Below, piece by piece: positions 25,451-35,033 of a stretch of 64,000 bases of DNA. The notes beneath the pieces are model-generated. The model made no database searches. It was not told the origin of the DNA and saw only the letters and a program-made list of their open reading frames with translations. Location of the stretch: contig NZ_JAQSLN010000001.1 of NCBI RefSeq assembly GCF_028649655.1, positions 1 to 64,000 on the forward strand, read 5' to 3'. Position numbers and translations under genes: made by a program. Positions within the stretch are counted from its first letter, which is position 1; each line of letters starts with the position of its first letter. Source of the stretch: Halobacteriovorax sp. GB3 (lineage in GTDB: Bacteria > Bdellovibrionota > Bacteriovoracia > Bacteriovoracales > Bacteriovoracaceae).

Positions 25451-26401
25451 TTAGTTGTTTAACTTTAAAAGTTTATGAACAATTTGATCAAAGTTGTTCA
25501 CTAGGGCAGAGTTTGGAAATTCCATAAGAAGAGGTCTTCTCTTTTTTACACTTTGCCAAACTGTTGCATCGTAGTTCAGATAACCTGCATAATCGAGATT
25601 GATTCCAAAGTACTTTTTGCAGATGATCTTCATAGAAAAACCAATATCAATATCAGCTTGAGTTCTAACTTGATTGATAATCAATCTCGGTTGTAGTTTT
25701 TGGATTTCCATTTGAAGTCTTCGACCCATATCTGGATTTTGCTCAATAACTCTTTGAATTAGGTCTGCAGGTGTCGCATTTTGCGATATTTTTGCATTCA
25801 TGATTTGATCGATCATTGGACCAATTTCAAGGAGGTCCTCTGCCATGGCCAATTTTCTATGGAAGACAGACTTGATGAAACGATAAGTGTTCTCAATAGA
25901 CGTTGGTTCAGGAAGGGCCACGAGAATTCCCTGATCAGCAGAGATAAAGAAATCAAGTGTGTTAAAAGTCGTTCCTGCTCCTAAATCGAGGAGAATATAA
26001 TCAGCATCAAGTTCAGTTAGCTTAGAGAGGATCTTGTTTTTTTGCATCTGCTTGAGATTGGCAATTCCAACATCGTCTTGCGCTCCACTGATAATGGATA
26101 GGTTTTCAATTGGTGTTTGAGTTAAAAGTTCATTAAGGTTCTTAACTTTTTTAGTAAGATAATCGGACAATGTTTTTTCAGGAATTGGTACACCTAGAGT
26201 TGTATGGAGGTTTGCCCCACCAAGGTCTAGGTCGATCGTAACGACTTTGTAGCCAACGAGAGCCAGACAAATTGAAAGGTTTGCCGTGACTAAACTTTTT
26301 CCTACGCCACCTTTTCCTCCACCGATGGCCCAGATTTTTTGTCTGCGCTGACCATCTAGAAGGTGACTTCCTGATTCATTAAATGGTGATATATGTGTCA
26401 A
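25451..26401 (-). CDS. MinD/ParA-family P-loop ATPase
   Basis: A 316-residue ATPase with the deviant Walker A GGGKGGVGKS near residue 28, the switch motif DLDLGGANLHTTLG and the Walker B-like LLDLGAGT. It resembles the FlhG/FleN/MinD group that positions flagella, pili or division proteins. No flagellar genes or MinC/MinE are adjacent. A clear C-terminal amphipathic targeting helix is not obvious. It heads the seven-gene minus-strand run to 19960. Confidence 0.88.
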   Translation of the reverse strand: MTHISPFNESGSHLLDGQRRQKIWAIGGGKGGVGKSLVTANLSICLALVGYKVVTIDLDLGGANLHTTLGVPIPEKTLSDYLTKKVKNLNELLTQTPIENLSIISGAQDDVGIANLKQMQKNKILSKLTELDADYILLDLGAGTTFNTLDFFISADQGILVALPEPTSIENTYRFIKSVFHRKLAMAEDLLEIGPMIDQIMNAKISQNATPADLIQRVIEQNPDMGRRLQMEIQKLQPRLIINQVRTQADIDIGFSMKIICKKYFGINLDYAGYLNYDATVWQSVKKRRPLLMEFPNSALVNNFDQIVHKLLKLNN

Positions 26402-26596
26402 AACGTTACGCCTTGTGTTGAAGTTCTTCTCAATATTACAGATATTATAGGAACAAAAACACGGAATGTAAGGGGCTTAGAGAGAATTTTTTGAACGACC
26501 TTGCGTGGTGCGCCATCCATCTAGACGACTCGCATCTCTAAGTGTAGACTCGGCCACCGGGAATCTTAAAAAAATCTTGAGACTTGGGAGAGAGAG

Positions 26597-27241
26597 ATGT
26601 TCGCTGAGAGCACGCGTTTACATAAAAGGTCAGATCTTCATATTGTGAGAAAGCTCTGGCACATCACATCGGGACTAGCTGGACTTTATGCTTATTATTC
26701 TGTGGGTCATGAGGCCAAGCAAGTAGGCGTCTTTCTGATGGGATTTGCTATTTTCGCTTTTATTGTCGAATTGATTCGTATTAAGGCCCCTGCTTTAAAC
26801 TCTTCGATTTTAAAAGTGATGGGACCTTTTATGAGAGAGTCCGAAAGAAATAGTCTCAGTGGTCTTCCGTTCTTTGTTTCTGGTGTTGGTCTTTCTCTCT
26901 ATCTCTTTGATGAAGAGATTGCGATCCTTTCAATATTCTTTCTAACTTTTTCAGATCCTCTTTCTTCCCTTGTTGGAATCTTATATGGGAAAGATAAAAT
27001 CTTACCGAACAAGTCATTACAGGGAAGCGTTGCAGGTTTTATCTGTTGCTACTTTTGTACATTGATTTATGGACTTAACTTTTTAGAACCAAATGTTGAT
27101 CTCTTAATCTTTGCAACGTTTGCAGGAGTTATTGGATCTGTCTCTGAATTGTGCTCTGTTTTTATTGATGACAACTTTACCATTCCTGTTATTTCAGGAC
27201 TTGGTTTAACGTTACTTAATAATTTTGTACCTATTTTTTAG
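26597..27241 (+). CDS. CTP-dependent lipid kinase / phosphatidate cytidylyltransferase-like membrane protein
   Basis: A 214-residue protein with six or seven hydrophobic segments. It begins with VRKLWHITSG, the His-bearing motif of the dolichol kinase/DGK1/VTE5 family, and contains LTFSDPLSSLVG. Near the end is DNFTIPVISG, matching the D-N-x-T/x-P signature of that superfamily. Members phosphorylate long-chain alcohols or diacylglycerol using CTP; the exact substrate is unknown. GGGAGAGAGAG precedes the ATG. It is convergent with the Lon-N gene, overlapping by four bases. Confidence 0.75.
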   Translation: MFAESTRLHKRSDLHIVRKLWHITSGLAGLYAYYSVGHEAKQVGVFLMGFAIFAFIVELIRIKAPALNSSILKVMGPFMRESERNSLSGLPFFVSGVGLSLYLFDEEIAILSIFFLTFSDPLSSLVGILYGKDKILPNKSLQGSVAGFICCYFCTLIYGLNFLEPNVDLLIFATFAGVIGSVSELCSVFIDDNFTIPVISGLGLTLLNNFVPIF

Positions 27242-27978
27242 TGGCCGACTTTTTCAAATTTTTCTAATTGCTCAAACTCTTTAATAGCAGAGACGACAAT
27301 AAGGTCTTCATTAAAAGGGTTCTCATCTCTTAGGAGTATGTCGAGCATATAGATTCTTTCATTAAGAGAGTCATTTTCCAAAAGAAGTTGCCTTAGTTCC
27401 TTATCTTGAATGAGAAACATACAAATGTAATCGACGACATGATAAATAGAACTAAGAGTTCTTAGGAATGCCTCGCGCTCAATACTGTCTGGTATATTTT
27501 GGTGGAGCCATTCATCGAGAATCGTTTTGAGTCTTGCTATATGGCGACTTTGAGATGAAGCAACATTACTTCGATCGTAGTATCTTTCAACAGAGTAGAC
27601 CGGATAGGGAAGATGTTGTTCCTGATGCATGAGTTGAACTCTTCCAACTCCTCGAATTAAAATTTTGAGACTACCATCGTCGAGCTCTTCTAGGATAATA
27701 GGTTTACCAATGCCACAAATATTTTTTGGTTTGAGCCTTCCCGTATTATAGAAAGTATCTGTATCGGCCATGGCGATGCCTAGTGGCGTGTTGTTTTCGA
27801 TACAATCATAAATGAGCTGAACATAAAGTGGTTCAACGACAAAAAGTGGCAACGAAGTATTTGGAAAAAATACAACATTTGGGATTGGCAGAATGGGAAT
27901 GTTTTCAAGTGCATCTTCCATATATATGATTGTAAAGGTGATTGATTGCCAGATGGAGAGAATCTTCTCATATTGCAT
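27238..27978 (-). CDS. Lon N-terminal (substrate-binding) domain protein
   Basis: A 246-residue protein containing the PUA-like Lon-N fold without the AAA+ or peptidase parts. IPILPIPNVVFFPNTSLPLFVVEP lies at the start, and GVGRVQL and YPVYSVE follow. Stand-alone Lon-N proteins are widespread and poorly understood. The interval uses the upstream ATG at 27978, but an ATG at 27921, giving a protein that begins MEDALENIPIL, fits the family better; neither has a strong ribosome site. Confidence 0.85.
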   Translation of the reverse strand: MQYEKILSIWQSITFTIIYMEDALENIPILPIPNVVFFPNTSLPLFVVEPLYVQLIYDCIENNTPLGIAMADTDTFYNTGRLKPKNICGIGKPIILEELDDGSLKILIRGVGRVQLMHQEQHLPYPVYSVERYYDRSNVASSQSRHIARLKTILDEWLHQNIPDSIEREAFLRTLSSIYHVVDYICMFLIQDKELRQLLLENDSLNERIYMLDILLRDENPFNEDLIVVSAIKEFEQLEKFEKVGH

Positions 27979-28081
27979 AATAACCGTTATTTAAGAGTCT
28001 AAGCTTGAAAACGAGGTAATTAATTGAGAGAATTCAGCTGGTCGTTAATAAAGAGTTGTTTTTATAATGAGGATTTCTTTT

Positions 28082-29026
28082 ATGTTGCGTAATATTCATA
28101 AGTTGAGACCAACATTCGTCTATAAAATTTGGGGTGGGGTTAAACTTGAGTCAAAACTCAAGGAATCTCAAAGCTTAAGTGCCTCAAATAATCCTCTTGG
28201 GGAGACTTGGGAAGTTTCGATTCACCCTGATGGACCATGTTTTTTAGAAGATGGTTCAATGCTAAGTGAGCATGTGGATCAAAAACAACTACCTTACCTG
28301 ATAAAGTTTATCGATACCTCTGAGAATCTCTCTGTTCAAGTTCACCCTAATGACGACTATGCTAAACGTGTAGAAAAGGGGAGTGGAAAGACTGAGTGTT
28401 GGATTATTACTGAAGCACAGGCGGGGGCAGGGATCTATTTAGGTTTCAAAAAGGGCATTAACCCTAGTGACTTCAAAGATGCAGTTTTAAAAAGTGAAGA
28501 TCTTTCGGCCTTTCTCCAGTTTCACGAAGTCTCCTCTGGTGATTTTTTCTATGTACCGGCTGGCTCTGTACATGCCATTGGTGAAGGCGTTACTTTGTTA
28601 GAAGTTCAACAAAGCTCTGGGATAACTTATCGTGTTTGGGATTGGAATCGTGTTGATAAAGAAGGTAAGGGAAGAGAGCTGCATATTGATAAGGCCATGG
28701 ACGTCTTAAACTTCGATGAAAATGCCAATACTTTAGAATTCTTTAAAACAAAGAAAGAGCTTTTCAAAATGAGCGGATGTGAGTCGATTGTTGAACATAG
28801 AGATTTCAATGTCGATCTTCGCAACATGAACTCAGGTGAAAAGAGTTTCATCAAAAACAGTGGCAAGTATTTAACATCCTTAGTTTGTCTCAAGGGTGAG
28901 CTTACAATTAAGGTTGAGAACGAGGAAAAAACCCTAAAGGCCTATGAATCAATGATTATCAGTGATACAATAAAAGATATCGAGATTCTTGCTTCAGGGA
29001 GTTCTTCTTATGTGGTGGTTAATTAG
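28082..29026 (+). CDS. manA: Mannose-6-phosphate isomerase, class I
   Basis: Interconverts fructose 6-phosphate and mannose 6-phosphate using zinc. The cupin core shows SVQVHPND with a zinc His, KTECW with the zinc Glu, and PAGSVHAIG with the third His. Length is 314 residues, typical of short bacterial forms. ATG at 28082 is chosen because GAGGA lies 8 bases upstream; another ATG lies at 28067. It supplies mannose for surface polysaccharide. The lipoprotein gene at 29010 starts inside its last 17 bases. Confidence 0.93.
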   Translation: MLRNIHKLRPTFVYKIWGGVKLESKLKESQSLSASNNPLGETWEVSIHPDGPCFLEDGSMLSEHVDQKQLPYLIKFIDTSENLSVQVHPNDDYAKRVEKGSGKTECWIITEAQAGAGIYLGFKKGINPSDFKDAVLKSEDLSAFLQFHEVSSGDFFYVPAGSVHAIGEGVTLLEVQQSSGITYRVWDWNRVDKEGKGRELHIDKAMDVLNFDENANTLEFFKTKKELFKMSGCESIVEHRDFNVDLRNMNSGEKSFIKNSGKYLTSLVCLKGELTIKVENEEKTLKAYESMIISDTIKDIEILASGSSSYVVVN

Positions 29027-29813
29027 AACCACATTCATTACCTTAGTTCTATTACTATCTTCGTGTTCAAAGCATTCTGATGTTGAGATTACAAAAGATT
29101 ATATCAGAATTAAGCCAGATAAAGTTGATTTACATAAATTACTTATCGTCCCATGGAATGTTGGTCCAGAAAGAGAACAGCTTGTTTCTAAAGGCGTGAG
29201 AGTCAGCCTTAAATTTCCTGCACTAGATTTAGAATCTATGGAGGCCATCATATCTAGATTTGAGGCCGACTCATGGCTTGTTCGAGTGAGAAGGGCAAGT
29301 TTAGCCAGTTCTGTGGTTGTTGGCCAAGTCTATATTCCAATTGCAATTCCAGGCAGGCATTCTTCAAGCAAGTACAGAAGACTTCAGCTTGAAAATGGTG
29401 TGATATCAATTTATTTTTCTGCATCGGCCATTTCAAAGAGGTTTGCAAACTTCCCATGTCCAGCAATTGATCATAATCGTCTTATTGAGGATGTTGCTAT
29501 TGATCGAATTTATGAACAGGACTCTTTCTTTGTAAGCGTCGCTGAGGTTCAGAGGATACAAGGTAAGGTCATTGATTTTGGTTATGATTCAACTATCTTA
29601 AATGGAGGAAACTCTCTCATCGGTGATTATACTTTTGAGCTCGCTCTCTATAACTCTAGAGATAAGAGAAAAGTAAGTAACTTTGTTAAGGTTCCAGAAG
29701 TTTTAAAAGTAAAGAACGAATCCCAAGTTAATATTCAAGGTTGTGAAGATTTTGAAATTCCTATTCAAAAAAATGAAGGGGATAAGTGGGATAGTTTTAA
29801 ATGGAAGAGATAA
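29010..29813 (+). CDS. Lipoprotein of unknown function
   Basis: A 267-residue protein with a type II signal peptide ending in the lipobox LLLSSC near residue 20. The mature protein appears beta-rich, with two further Cys in its C-terminal half, and has no recognised motif. ATG at 29010 is used because AGGGAG precedes it and the signal peptide then has normal length. It overlaps manA by 17 bases in another frame, so it is likely co-transcribed with it. Confidence 0.6.
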   Translation: MWWLIRTTFITLVLLLSSCSKHSDVEITKDYIRIKPDKVDLHKLLIVPWNVGPEREQLVSKGVRVSLKFPALDLESMEAIISRFEADSWLVRVRRASLASSVVVGQVYIPIAIPGRHSSSKYRRLQLENGVISIYFSASAISKRFANFPCPAIDHNRLIEDVAIDRIYEQDSFFVSVAEVQRIQGKVIDFGYDSTILNGGNSLIGDYTFELALYNSRDKRKVSNFVKVPEVLKVKNESQVNIQGCEDFEIPIQKNEGDKWDSFKWKR

Positions 29814-29816
29814 AAG

Positions 29817-29846
29817 AAGCCTCGCTATTAGCGAGGCTTAATATTT
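29817..29846 (+). terminator. Probable terminator
   Basis: Nine-pair stem AAGCCTCGC/GCGAGGCTT with a TATTA loop; the trailing tract is only AATATTT, so it is weaker than its neighbours. Confidence 0.6.
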
Positions 29847-29870
29847 GAAATCAAAATTTCGCAGTGTTTT

Positions 29871-30212
29871 TTATTTCCATGAACATGTGAGAGGGTAAGT
29901 CATCTCATGTCCTTGTTTAGAGCGCATTTGAATATAATCATCTAACTCTGAAAAAGAATTTGTATTATCAATATGAAGCTTGTGCTTCTTTCCTTGAAAA
30001 CTAAAATAAGTCGTAAATCCCGTCGCAGTCTTTCTCATTCTCTGGGCCACTGTACTAGCAAGGTTTCTACCTTCAAGAACTAATCGATCGTTCTTAATTG
30101 TAAAAATATGATTCTCACGAGGTGTGTGACATTTAATTTGTTTAACACTCGCTTTAGAACCGATGGCCATAAGCATAACTGAAATAACTGCTAAAATTTT
30201 GATGATTTTCAT
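29871..30212 (-). CDS. Small secreted protein, unknown function
   Basis: A 113-residue protein with a signal peptide (hydrophobic residues 4-18, cleavage near GSKA). The mature part has two Cys, one near its start and one four residues from the end, which may pair. It is otherwise basic and Thr-rich. ATG at 30212 has AGGAG 5 bases upstream. Function unknown. Confidence 0.55.
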   Translation of the reverse strand: MKIIKILAVISVMLMAIGSKASVKQIKCHTPRENHIFTIKNDRLVLEGRNLASTVAQRMRKTATGFTTYFSFQGKKHKLHIDNTNSFSELDDYIQMRSKQGHEMTYPLTCSWK

Positions 30213-30343
30213 ATCCACTCCTAAGTTGGTCTCTCGCTATAGTAATAAGCAAGGAAGATGCCAAAATGGGGGATATAAAATTAAGGGGTTGAGGCTTTGC
30301 TAAAGAGAATACTGTTAGAATTATAGGGGCCGTCAAAAAATTA

Positions 30344-30375
30344 GACAAAAAAAAGGCCTACTCTCGTAGGCCTTT
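30344..30375 (-). terminator. Terminator of the chemotaxis receptor gene
   Basis: Stem AAAGGCCTAC/GTAGGCCTTT with a four-base loop; the plus-strand A run is a U run in the minus-strand transcript. Confidence 0.85.
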
Positions 30376-30381
30376 GTGTAT

Positions 30382-32574
30382 TTATCCGACATCTTCGAAT
30401 CGATCATCGTCTCTATCTGGTATAACAGAACTAGCAGAGATATTAATATCATCGTCCTGTTCTATTTTCTTTTTATCTTCCTGCACAACTTCTACTACTG
30501 GTTCACTTTCTTTTGAAACAACTTCTTCAAAGCGTTCTTCATTAGAGGCTACTTCAGTAGCTTCAGACTCAACCTCATCCATAAAGACGACGTTTTCAAA
30601 GTCATTAGAGCTGTCTTGTTCAATCTTTTCTTCTTTCTTTGGAGCTTCGATTTTTGAGAGCTCGATACTTTGAGCGTTAGCACCATGAATGATACCCATG
30701 AGATTATCAACCGTATGGTTGAGCTTCTTGGCCTGCTCATTTAGAGAGCTAGCATTGTCAGAAGTACTATTGGCCATCTCTGTATTTTCTTGAGTGGATT
30801 GATCAATATAACCCATGGCCTTATTGATTTCTGTAATACCCTCTGATTGTTCTCTCGAGGCTACAGCAACTTGAGAAGTCATTTCATTAACAGAAAGTAC
30901 TTTTTCTAGCATTTCCTCAAGTGCTTTTGAACATTGATGTGCACTAGAAATAGAGTGGTCTACTTTCTCTTTTCCCCTTTGGATAAGAGTTTCAATTTGT
31001 TCTTTATTGCCTTCAACCATTGTTTGAACATTCTTAATCGACTCATTAAGCATGTCTGAAATTTCTGTTGCAGCATCACCACTTACTTGAGCAAGATTTC
31101 CAACCTCTTCGGCAACAACGGCAAAGCCTTTTCCATGTTCACCAGCTCTTGCTGCTTCAACTGAGGCGTTAAATGAAAGGAGTTTCGTTTGGAAAACGAT
31201 ATCATTAATGATTTTCGTTTTTTCACCAATCTCAGCGATAACTTTTGAAATGTTCTCCATTTCAGCATTGGTTTTATCCATCTGCTTCATGATATCGTCA
31301 TTACTTTCACTAACATTTTGAATCGAATTAATCATTCCTTCAACAACTCGCTTACTATCTTCAGCAGTTGATTTCAGGTTATTTGTTAAATCTTTTGTTT
31401 TATCTGAAACGTCTACGTTCGAGCGGACCATAGCACTAATTTCATCAAGAGAAGAAACTGTTTCTTGAACGCTAGAGGCTTGTCTATTAGAAGACTCTGA
31501 TAGAGTTTGACTTGCATCCATAAATTCTTCAGAACTTTTAAAGACGAGGTTAGCGAAGTCTCTTAAAGAATTTACAATTGTATTTAATTGTAAGTTCATT
31601 GGCTTAACAATGAGAAAAGAAACGATAGCTAGAATAATAATCATGATCGCAGCAAAGGCCATGGCCATTGTCTTATAAAGTTTTGCTTCTGTTTGAACAA
31701 AGGCCTTAAGAGAATCCTGTGTTGAAACAATCGCTCCATCAACTTCATATGAATGATCTTCAAATTCTTCTTTATAAGACTCATTATCTTGATAGAGATC
31801 AAGTGTTTTAGAAAACTCTGAAATAAGCTCTATATCAACCTTTAAGGCCTTATCAAAGAAATCGGTATACTTCTTCTCATTGATATTATTTACGACGAGG
31901 GAAGTATCTTTATTAAGTTGCTTAATTTCAGAAATAAGTTTGTCTGCACCTTCTTTAAAGCCATCGACTCTATCACCAAGAATAAGCCCATTAAATTTAA
32001 AGAGAATATCTCTTGTTTTGATCACTTTATCTTTTAATTGAAGATTAAGTTCTTCTTTATTGTAGTCGACCTCTCCGTCAAAGAGTCTCTTCTTTTCTTT
32101 ATCTTTTCTAAGCTCAACGGCCATCTCATCAATGAGAGAACTCATCGCATAAACATCTTTAACGATGGCCTGCTCGTTCTTCTTAATTTTTAAAGATTGA
32201 GTTGAAAGGCGGCTAAAAATTTCATTTTTTGTTTTAAGGTGCTTTGCAAGAACTTTCAGGTTCTTATCAATTTCCTCATTCGTTTTAATGTCGACAATTT
32301 CATTTAGAATTTTGTCGGCCCTTTTTTGTTCTTCAGCAATTGATGTTAGGTAACTATCATCGTGATTGAGAAGAAATTGGATTCTCAGAATCTTTTCCTG
32401 GTCTAGCCTAGTGACGAGAGATTTTAACTTTCGATCAATTTCGAAAACTTGATCTGTTTTGTGACCAAGAAGTGTATTGATTCCACCGACTGCTAAAATA
32501 CTAAAGACACCAATTGCTGCAAGGGCATAGACTTTGGCAGAAAGACTAATTTTCCTTGAAGATAAAAATCCCAT
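30382..32574 (-). CDS. Methyl-accepting chemotaxis protein
   Basis: A 730-residue receptor. One membrane helix lies at about residues 14-34 and a second at about 307-330, enclosing a long helical periplasmic sensor of about 270 residues. The cytoplasmic part is a coiled coil with the CheA/CheW-contact hairpin around [31 protein letters not shown]. No clear HAMP domain is seen after the second helix. The last 100 residues are very acidic and Ser/Glu-rich, beyond the normal signalling domain. A FliA-like promoter candidate lies upstream. The ligand is unknown. Confidence 0.92.
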   Translation of the reverse strand: MGFLSSRKISLSAKVYALAAIGVFSILAVGGINTLLGHKTDQVFEIDRKLKSLVTRLDQEKILRIQFLLNHDDSYLTSIAEEQKRADKILNEIVDIKTNEEIDKNLKVLAKHLKTKNEIFSRLSTQSLKIKKNEQAIVKDVYAMSSLIDEMAVELRKDKEKKRLFDGEVDYNKEELNLQLKDKVIKTRDILFKFNGLILGDRVDGFKEGADKLISEIKQLNKDTSLVVNNINEKKYTDFFDKALKVDIELISEFSKTLDLYQDNESYKEEFEDHSYEVDGAIVSTQDSLKAFVQTEAKLYKTMAMAFAAIMIIILAIVSFLIVKPMNLQLNTIVNSLRDFANLVFKSSEEFMDASQTLSESSNRQASSVQETVSSLDEISAMVRSNVDVSDKTKDLTNNLKSTAEDSKRVVEGMINSIQNVSESNDDIMKQMDKTNAEMENISKVIAEIGEKTKIINDIVFQTKLLSFNASVEAARAGEHGKGFAVVAEEVGNLAQVSGDAATEISDMLNESIKNVQTMVEGNKEQIETLIQRGKEKVDHSISSAHQCSKALEEMLEKVLSVNEMTSQVAVASREQSEGITEINKAMGYIDQSTQENTEMANSTSDNASSLNEQAKKLNHTVDNLMGIIHGANAQSIELSKIEAPKKEEKIEQDSSNDFENVVFMDEVESEATEVASNEERFEEVVSKESEPVVEVVQEDKKKIEQDDDINISASSVIPDRDDDRFEDVG

Positions 32575-32627
32575 CGAACAAATCCTTGTTTAAAAACTTT
32601 TCCCATTATAAGGCCATTTCATAGATC

Positions 32628-32654
32628 TATTCGGATAGTTTGGAGATAAATTTA
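32628..32654 (-). promoter_or_regulatory. Candidate FliA (sigma-28) promoter of the chemotaxis receptor
   Basis: On the minus strand TAAA is followed after 15 bases by TCCGAATA, close to the sigma-28 consensus TAAA-N15-GCCGATAA. A TATAAT at 32605-32610 on the same strand is an alternative -10 without a good -35. Confidence 0.4.
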
Positions 32655-32701
32655 GAGTAATTTCATTGATAAAGAACAAGGAATGTTAATGACTAAGCGG
32701 T

Positions 32702-32944
32702 CTAGAGAAATTCTTTGTCGATTTCCCCGTCATATATCTCGATTTCATCAGGAGCTGATGACCAGCGGTCACTAAGCTCTTGAGGAACCTCTGGGTTAGA
32801 TGATTCGATACCAAAGGGGCAGTGAGTACAGCCACTTTTACAACAAAATCCACGTCTTAGGTGGTATTCTCGTGTAAAAACCATGAGGCCATCGCCATTG
32901 AAATAGTAGTCTTTACCTTCGGTAAGTTTGAGTTCTTTAGTCAT
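32702..32944 (-). CDS. Small DUF5522-type cysteine-motif protein
   Basis: An 80-residue protein with the compact motif YYFNGDGLMVFTREYHLRRG followed by CCKSGCTHCPFG, matching the DUF5522 pattern as I recall it. Four Cys within nine residues suggest metal or Fe-S binding. The C-terminus is acidic. Function is unknown. The ribosome site is weak. A minus-strand terminator lies just upstream, so it is not read through from further right. Confidence 0.65.
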   Translation of the reverse strand: MTKELKLTEGKDYYFNGDGLMVFTREYHLRRGFCCKSGCTHCPFGIESSNPEVPQELSDRWSSAPDEIEIYDGEIDKEFL

Positions 32945-33241
32945 GAATGGATCTTAGCAAAGAAGTTACAAAAAAAAAGGCCTTCAATTCTGAAGGCCCA
33001 TTCTCGCGTGCGTGTATTCAATTTAATATTGAAATAATTCAGTTCCTGTCGAATTCCTATTCGAGAGTCTCAGGAAGTGGAGGGCAAACATACCCAGAGT
33101 GGCATTTACCGTAAAGGGGAAACCACCAAAAATGGTCATTTTTTAGGAATTCTTTAGGAAGGTGGAAATGACTGCGTCTTGTGAACTTAGTGACGCCTTA
33201 GTACAATTAAGGGGTTAACATCAATTCAAAGGAAACTATTT
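32945..33241. other. 297-bp intergenic region with an orphan minus-strand terminator
   Basis: No open reading frame is convincing here. On the minus strand a terminator at 32970-32998 has no gene in front of it, so a short noncoding RNA could run from about 33150 to 32970. The right half holds the leader of the acyl-CoA synthetase gene. Confidence 0.35.
32970..32998 (-). terminator. Orphan minus-strand terminator
   Basis: GGCCTTCA/TGAAGGCC stem with an ATTC loop and nine U in the minus-strand transcript. The nearest minus-strand gene upstream would lie beyond the plus-strand fadD gene, hence the small RNA suggestion. Confidence 0.7.
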
Positions 33242-34900
33242 ATGGAAAGAGTGTGGTTTGAGCACTATCAACAAGGTGTGGCAAAGGAAATTAATCCTGA
33301 TCAGTATCAGTCCATTCCAGAGATTTTAGAGAAATGTTTTACAAAATTTAAAACGAAGCCAGCTTTTCATAATATGGGAAAAACTCTCACTTATGGTGAG
33401 CTCGATCTTTTATCAAAGAAATTTGCTTCATATCTACAAAATGATCTCGGCCTTAAGAAAGGTGATCGAGTGGCCATGATGATGCCAAATATTCTTCAAT
33501 ACCCAATTGCTCTTTTTGGAATTTTAAGAGCTGGTATGGTTGCGGTTAATGTTAACCCTCTCTACACAGCAAGAGAGCTAGAGCACCAACTTAAAGATGC
33601 TGGTGTTGATACAATTGTTATCTTTGAAAACTCTTGTCACACATTACAAGAGATTGTTGCAAATACTCCTGTTAAAAATGTTATTACGACAGGTATTGGC
33701 GACATGCTAGGTTTTCCAAAGTCACTTATTGTTAACTTTGTAATTAAGCATGTTAAAAAAATGGTCCCAAAATGGAATCTTCCTAACTCAACACCATTTT
33801 TACAAACTGTTTCTAAGGGTGATGAAAGTAAATTTACTCAGCATGAAATTAAAGGTGATGATACGGCCTTCCTTCAGTACACAGGTGGAACAACTGGTGT
33901 TGCTAAAGGAGCTGAGCTTATTCATAGAAATATCGTTGCAAATATGTTGCAAGCAAAGTCATGGATTGATCCTGTAACAGAAGAAGGGAAGGAAATTGTT
34001 ATTACTGCTCTTCCGCTCTATCACATCTTCTCACTGACAGCGAATTGCTTCACATTTAGCTACATTGGTGGTCTCAATATTTTAATTACGAATCCAAGAG
34101 ATATTCCTGGTTTTGTTAAAGAGCTTTCTAAGTGGAAATTCACAGCAATGACTGGTGTTAACACGCTTTTCAATGCTCTTTTAAATAATGATGAATTTAA
34201 AGCGCTGGACTTTTCTTCACTCAAATTAACTCTTGGTGGGGGAATGGCCGTACAAAAAGCAGTTGCAACGAAGTGGAAAGAAGTTACGAAAAAGCCTCTT
34301 ATTGAAGCGTATGGACTAACGGAAACTTCCCCAGCTGCCTGTATCAATCCACTAAACCTACCTGAATACAATGGTTGCATTGGACTTCCTGTTCCTTCAA
34401 CAGATGTTTGTGTAAAAGACGATGATGAGAAAACGTTAGGACAAGGAGAGATTGGAGAGATTTGCATTAAAGGTCCTCAAGTTATGCGTGGATACTGGAA
34501 TAGACCAGAGGAAACGGCAAAGGTAATGACAAAAGATGGTTTCTTTAAGACTGGTGACATTGGTCTTATGGATGAGAAGGGATATTTCAAAATTGTCGAT
34601 CGCAAGAAGGATATGATTCTTGTTTCTGGTTTCAATGTTTATCCTAATGAGATTGAAGAAGTCATCGTTGAGCACCCGAAGGTTTTTGAATGTGCCGCCG
34701 TTGGTGTTGCCGATGAAAAGTCTGGAGAAGTTGTAAAAATCTTTGTTGTTAAAAAAGACGAATCACTGACTCAGGAAGAACTCAAGGCCTTCTGCAAAGA
34801 GAACCTAACAGGTTATAAAGTTCCAAAACTTTATGAGTTTAGAGAAGAGCTTCCAAAATCAAATGTCGGAAAAATCCTAAGAAAAGAATTACGTTCATAA
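33242..34900 (+). CDS. fadD: Long-chain acyl-CoA synthetase
   Basis: A 552-residue AMP-forming ligase that activates fatty acids to acyl-CoA. It contains the P-loop-like YTGGTTGVAKGAEL, EAYGLTETSPA, FKTGDIGLMDEKGYFKIVDRKKDMI and the C-terminal catalytic Lys in KSNVGKILRKEL. Length and order match FadD. AAAGGAAA precedes the ATG. It could activate prey-derived fatty acids for use as fuel or for recycling into membranes. It is monocistronic with a terminator after it. Confidence 0.94.
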   Translation: MERVWFEHYQQGVAKEINPDQYQSIPEILEKCFTKFKTKPAFHNMGKTLTYGELDLLSKKFASYLQNDLGLKKGDRVAMMMPNILQYPIALFGILRAGMVAVNVNPLYTARELEHQLKDAGVDTIVIFENSCHTLQEIVANTPVKNVITTGIGDMLGFPKSLIVNFVIKHVKKMVPKWNLPNSTPFLQTVSKGDESKFTQHEIKGDDTAFLQYTGGTTGVAKGAELIHRNIVANMLQAKSWIDPVTEEGKEIVITALPLYHIFSLTANCFTFSYIGGLNILITNPRDIPGFVKELSKWKFTAMTGVNTLFNALLNNDEFKALDFSSLKLTLGGGMAVQKAVATKWKEVTKKPLIEAYGLTETSPAACINPLNLPEYNGCIGLPVPSTDVCVKDDDEKTLGQGEIGEICIKGPQVMRGYWNRPEETAKVMTKDGFFKTGDIGLMDEKGYFKIVDRKKDMILVSGFNVYPNEIEEVIVEHPKVFECAAVGVADEKSGEVVKIFVVKKDESLTQEELKAFCKENLTGYKVPKLYEFREELPKSNVGKILRKELRS

Positions 34901-34905
34901 TAAAG

Positions 34906-34929
34906 AAGCGCCCTTTCTGGGCGCTTTTT
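34906..34929 (+). terminator. Terminator of the acyl-CoA synthetase gene
   Basis: AAGCGCCC/GGGCGCTT stem with a TTTCT loop followed by T5. Confidence 0.88.
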
Positions 34930-35033
34930 CCTCCTATCATTAATATATCTTGCCATTTACTCACGTTATTAAGGCCCTTTTATTAGATAATAGTTAGACG
35001 TCATATAGGACAATAATAAACGGGAAGAAGTTC

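Noticed and set aside
26500-26570. tRNA-like segment on the minus strand (GGTGGCCGAGT resembles a D-arm)
   Set aside because: There is no T-loop, no foldable anticodon arm and no acceptor stem at a proper distance.
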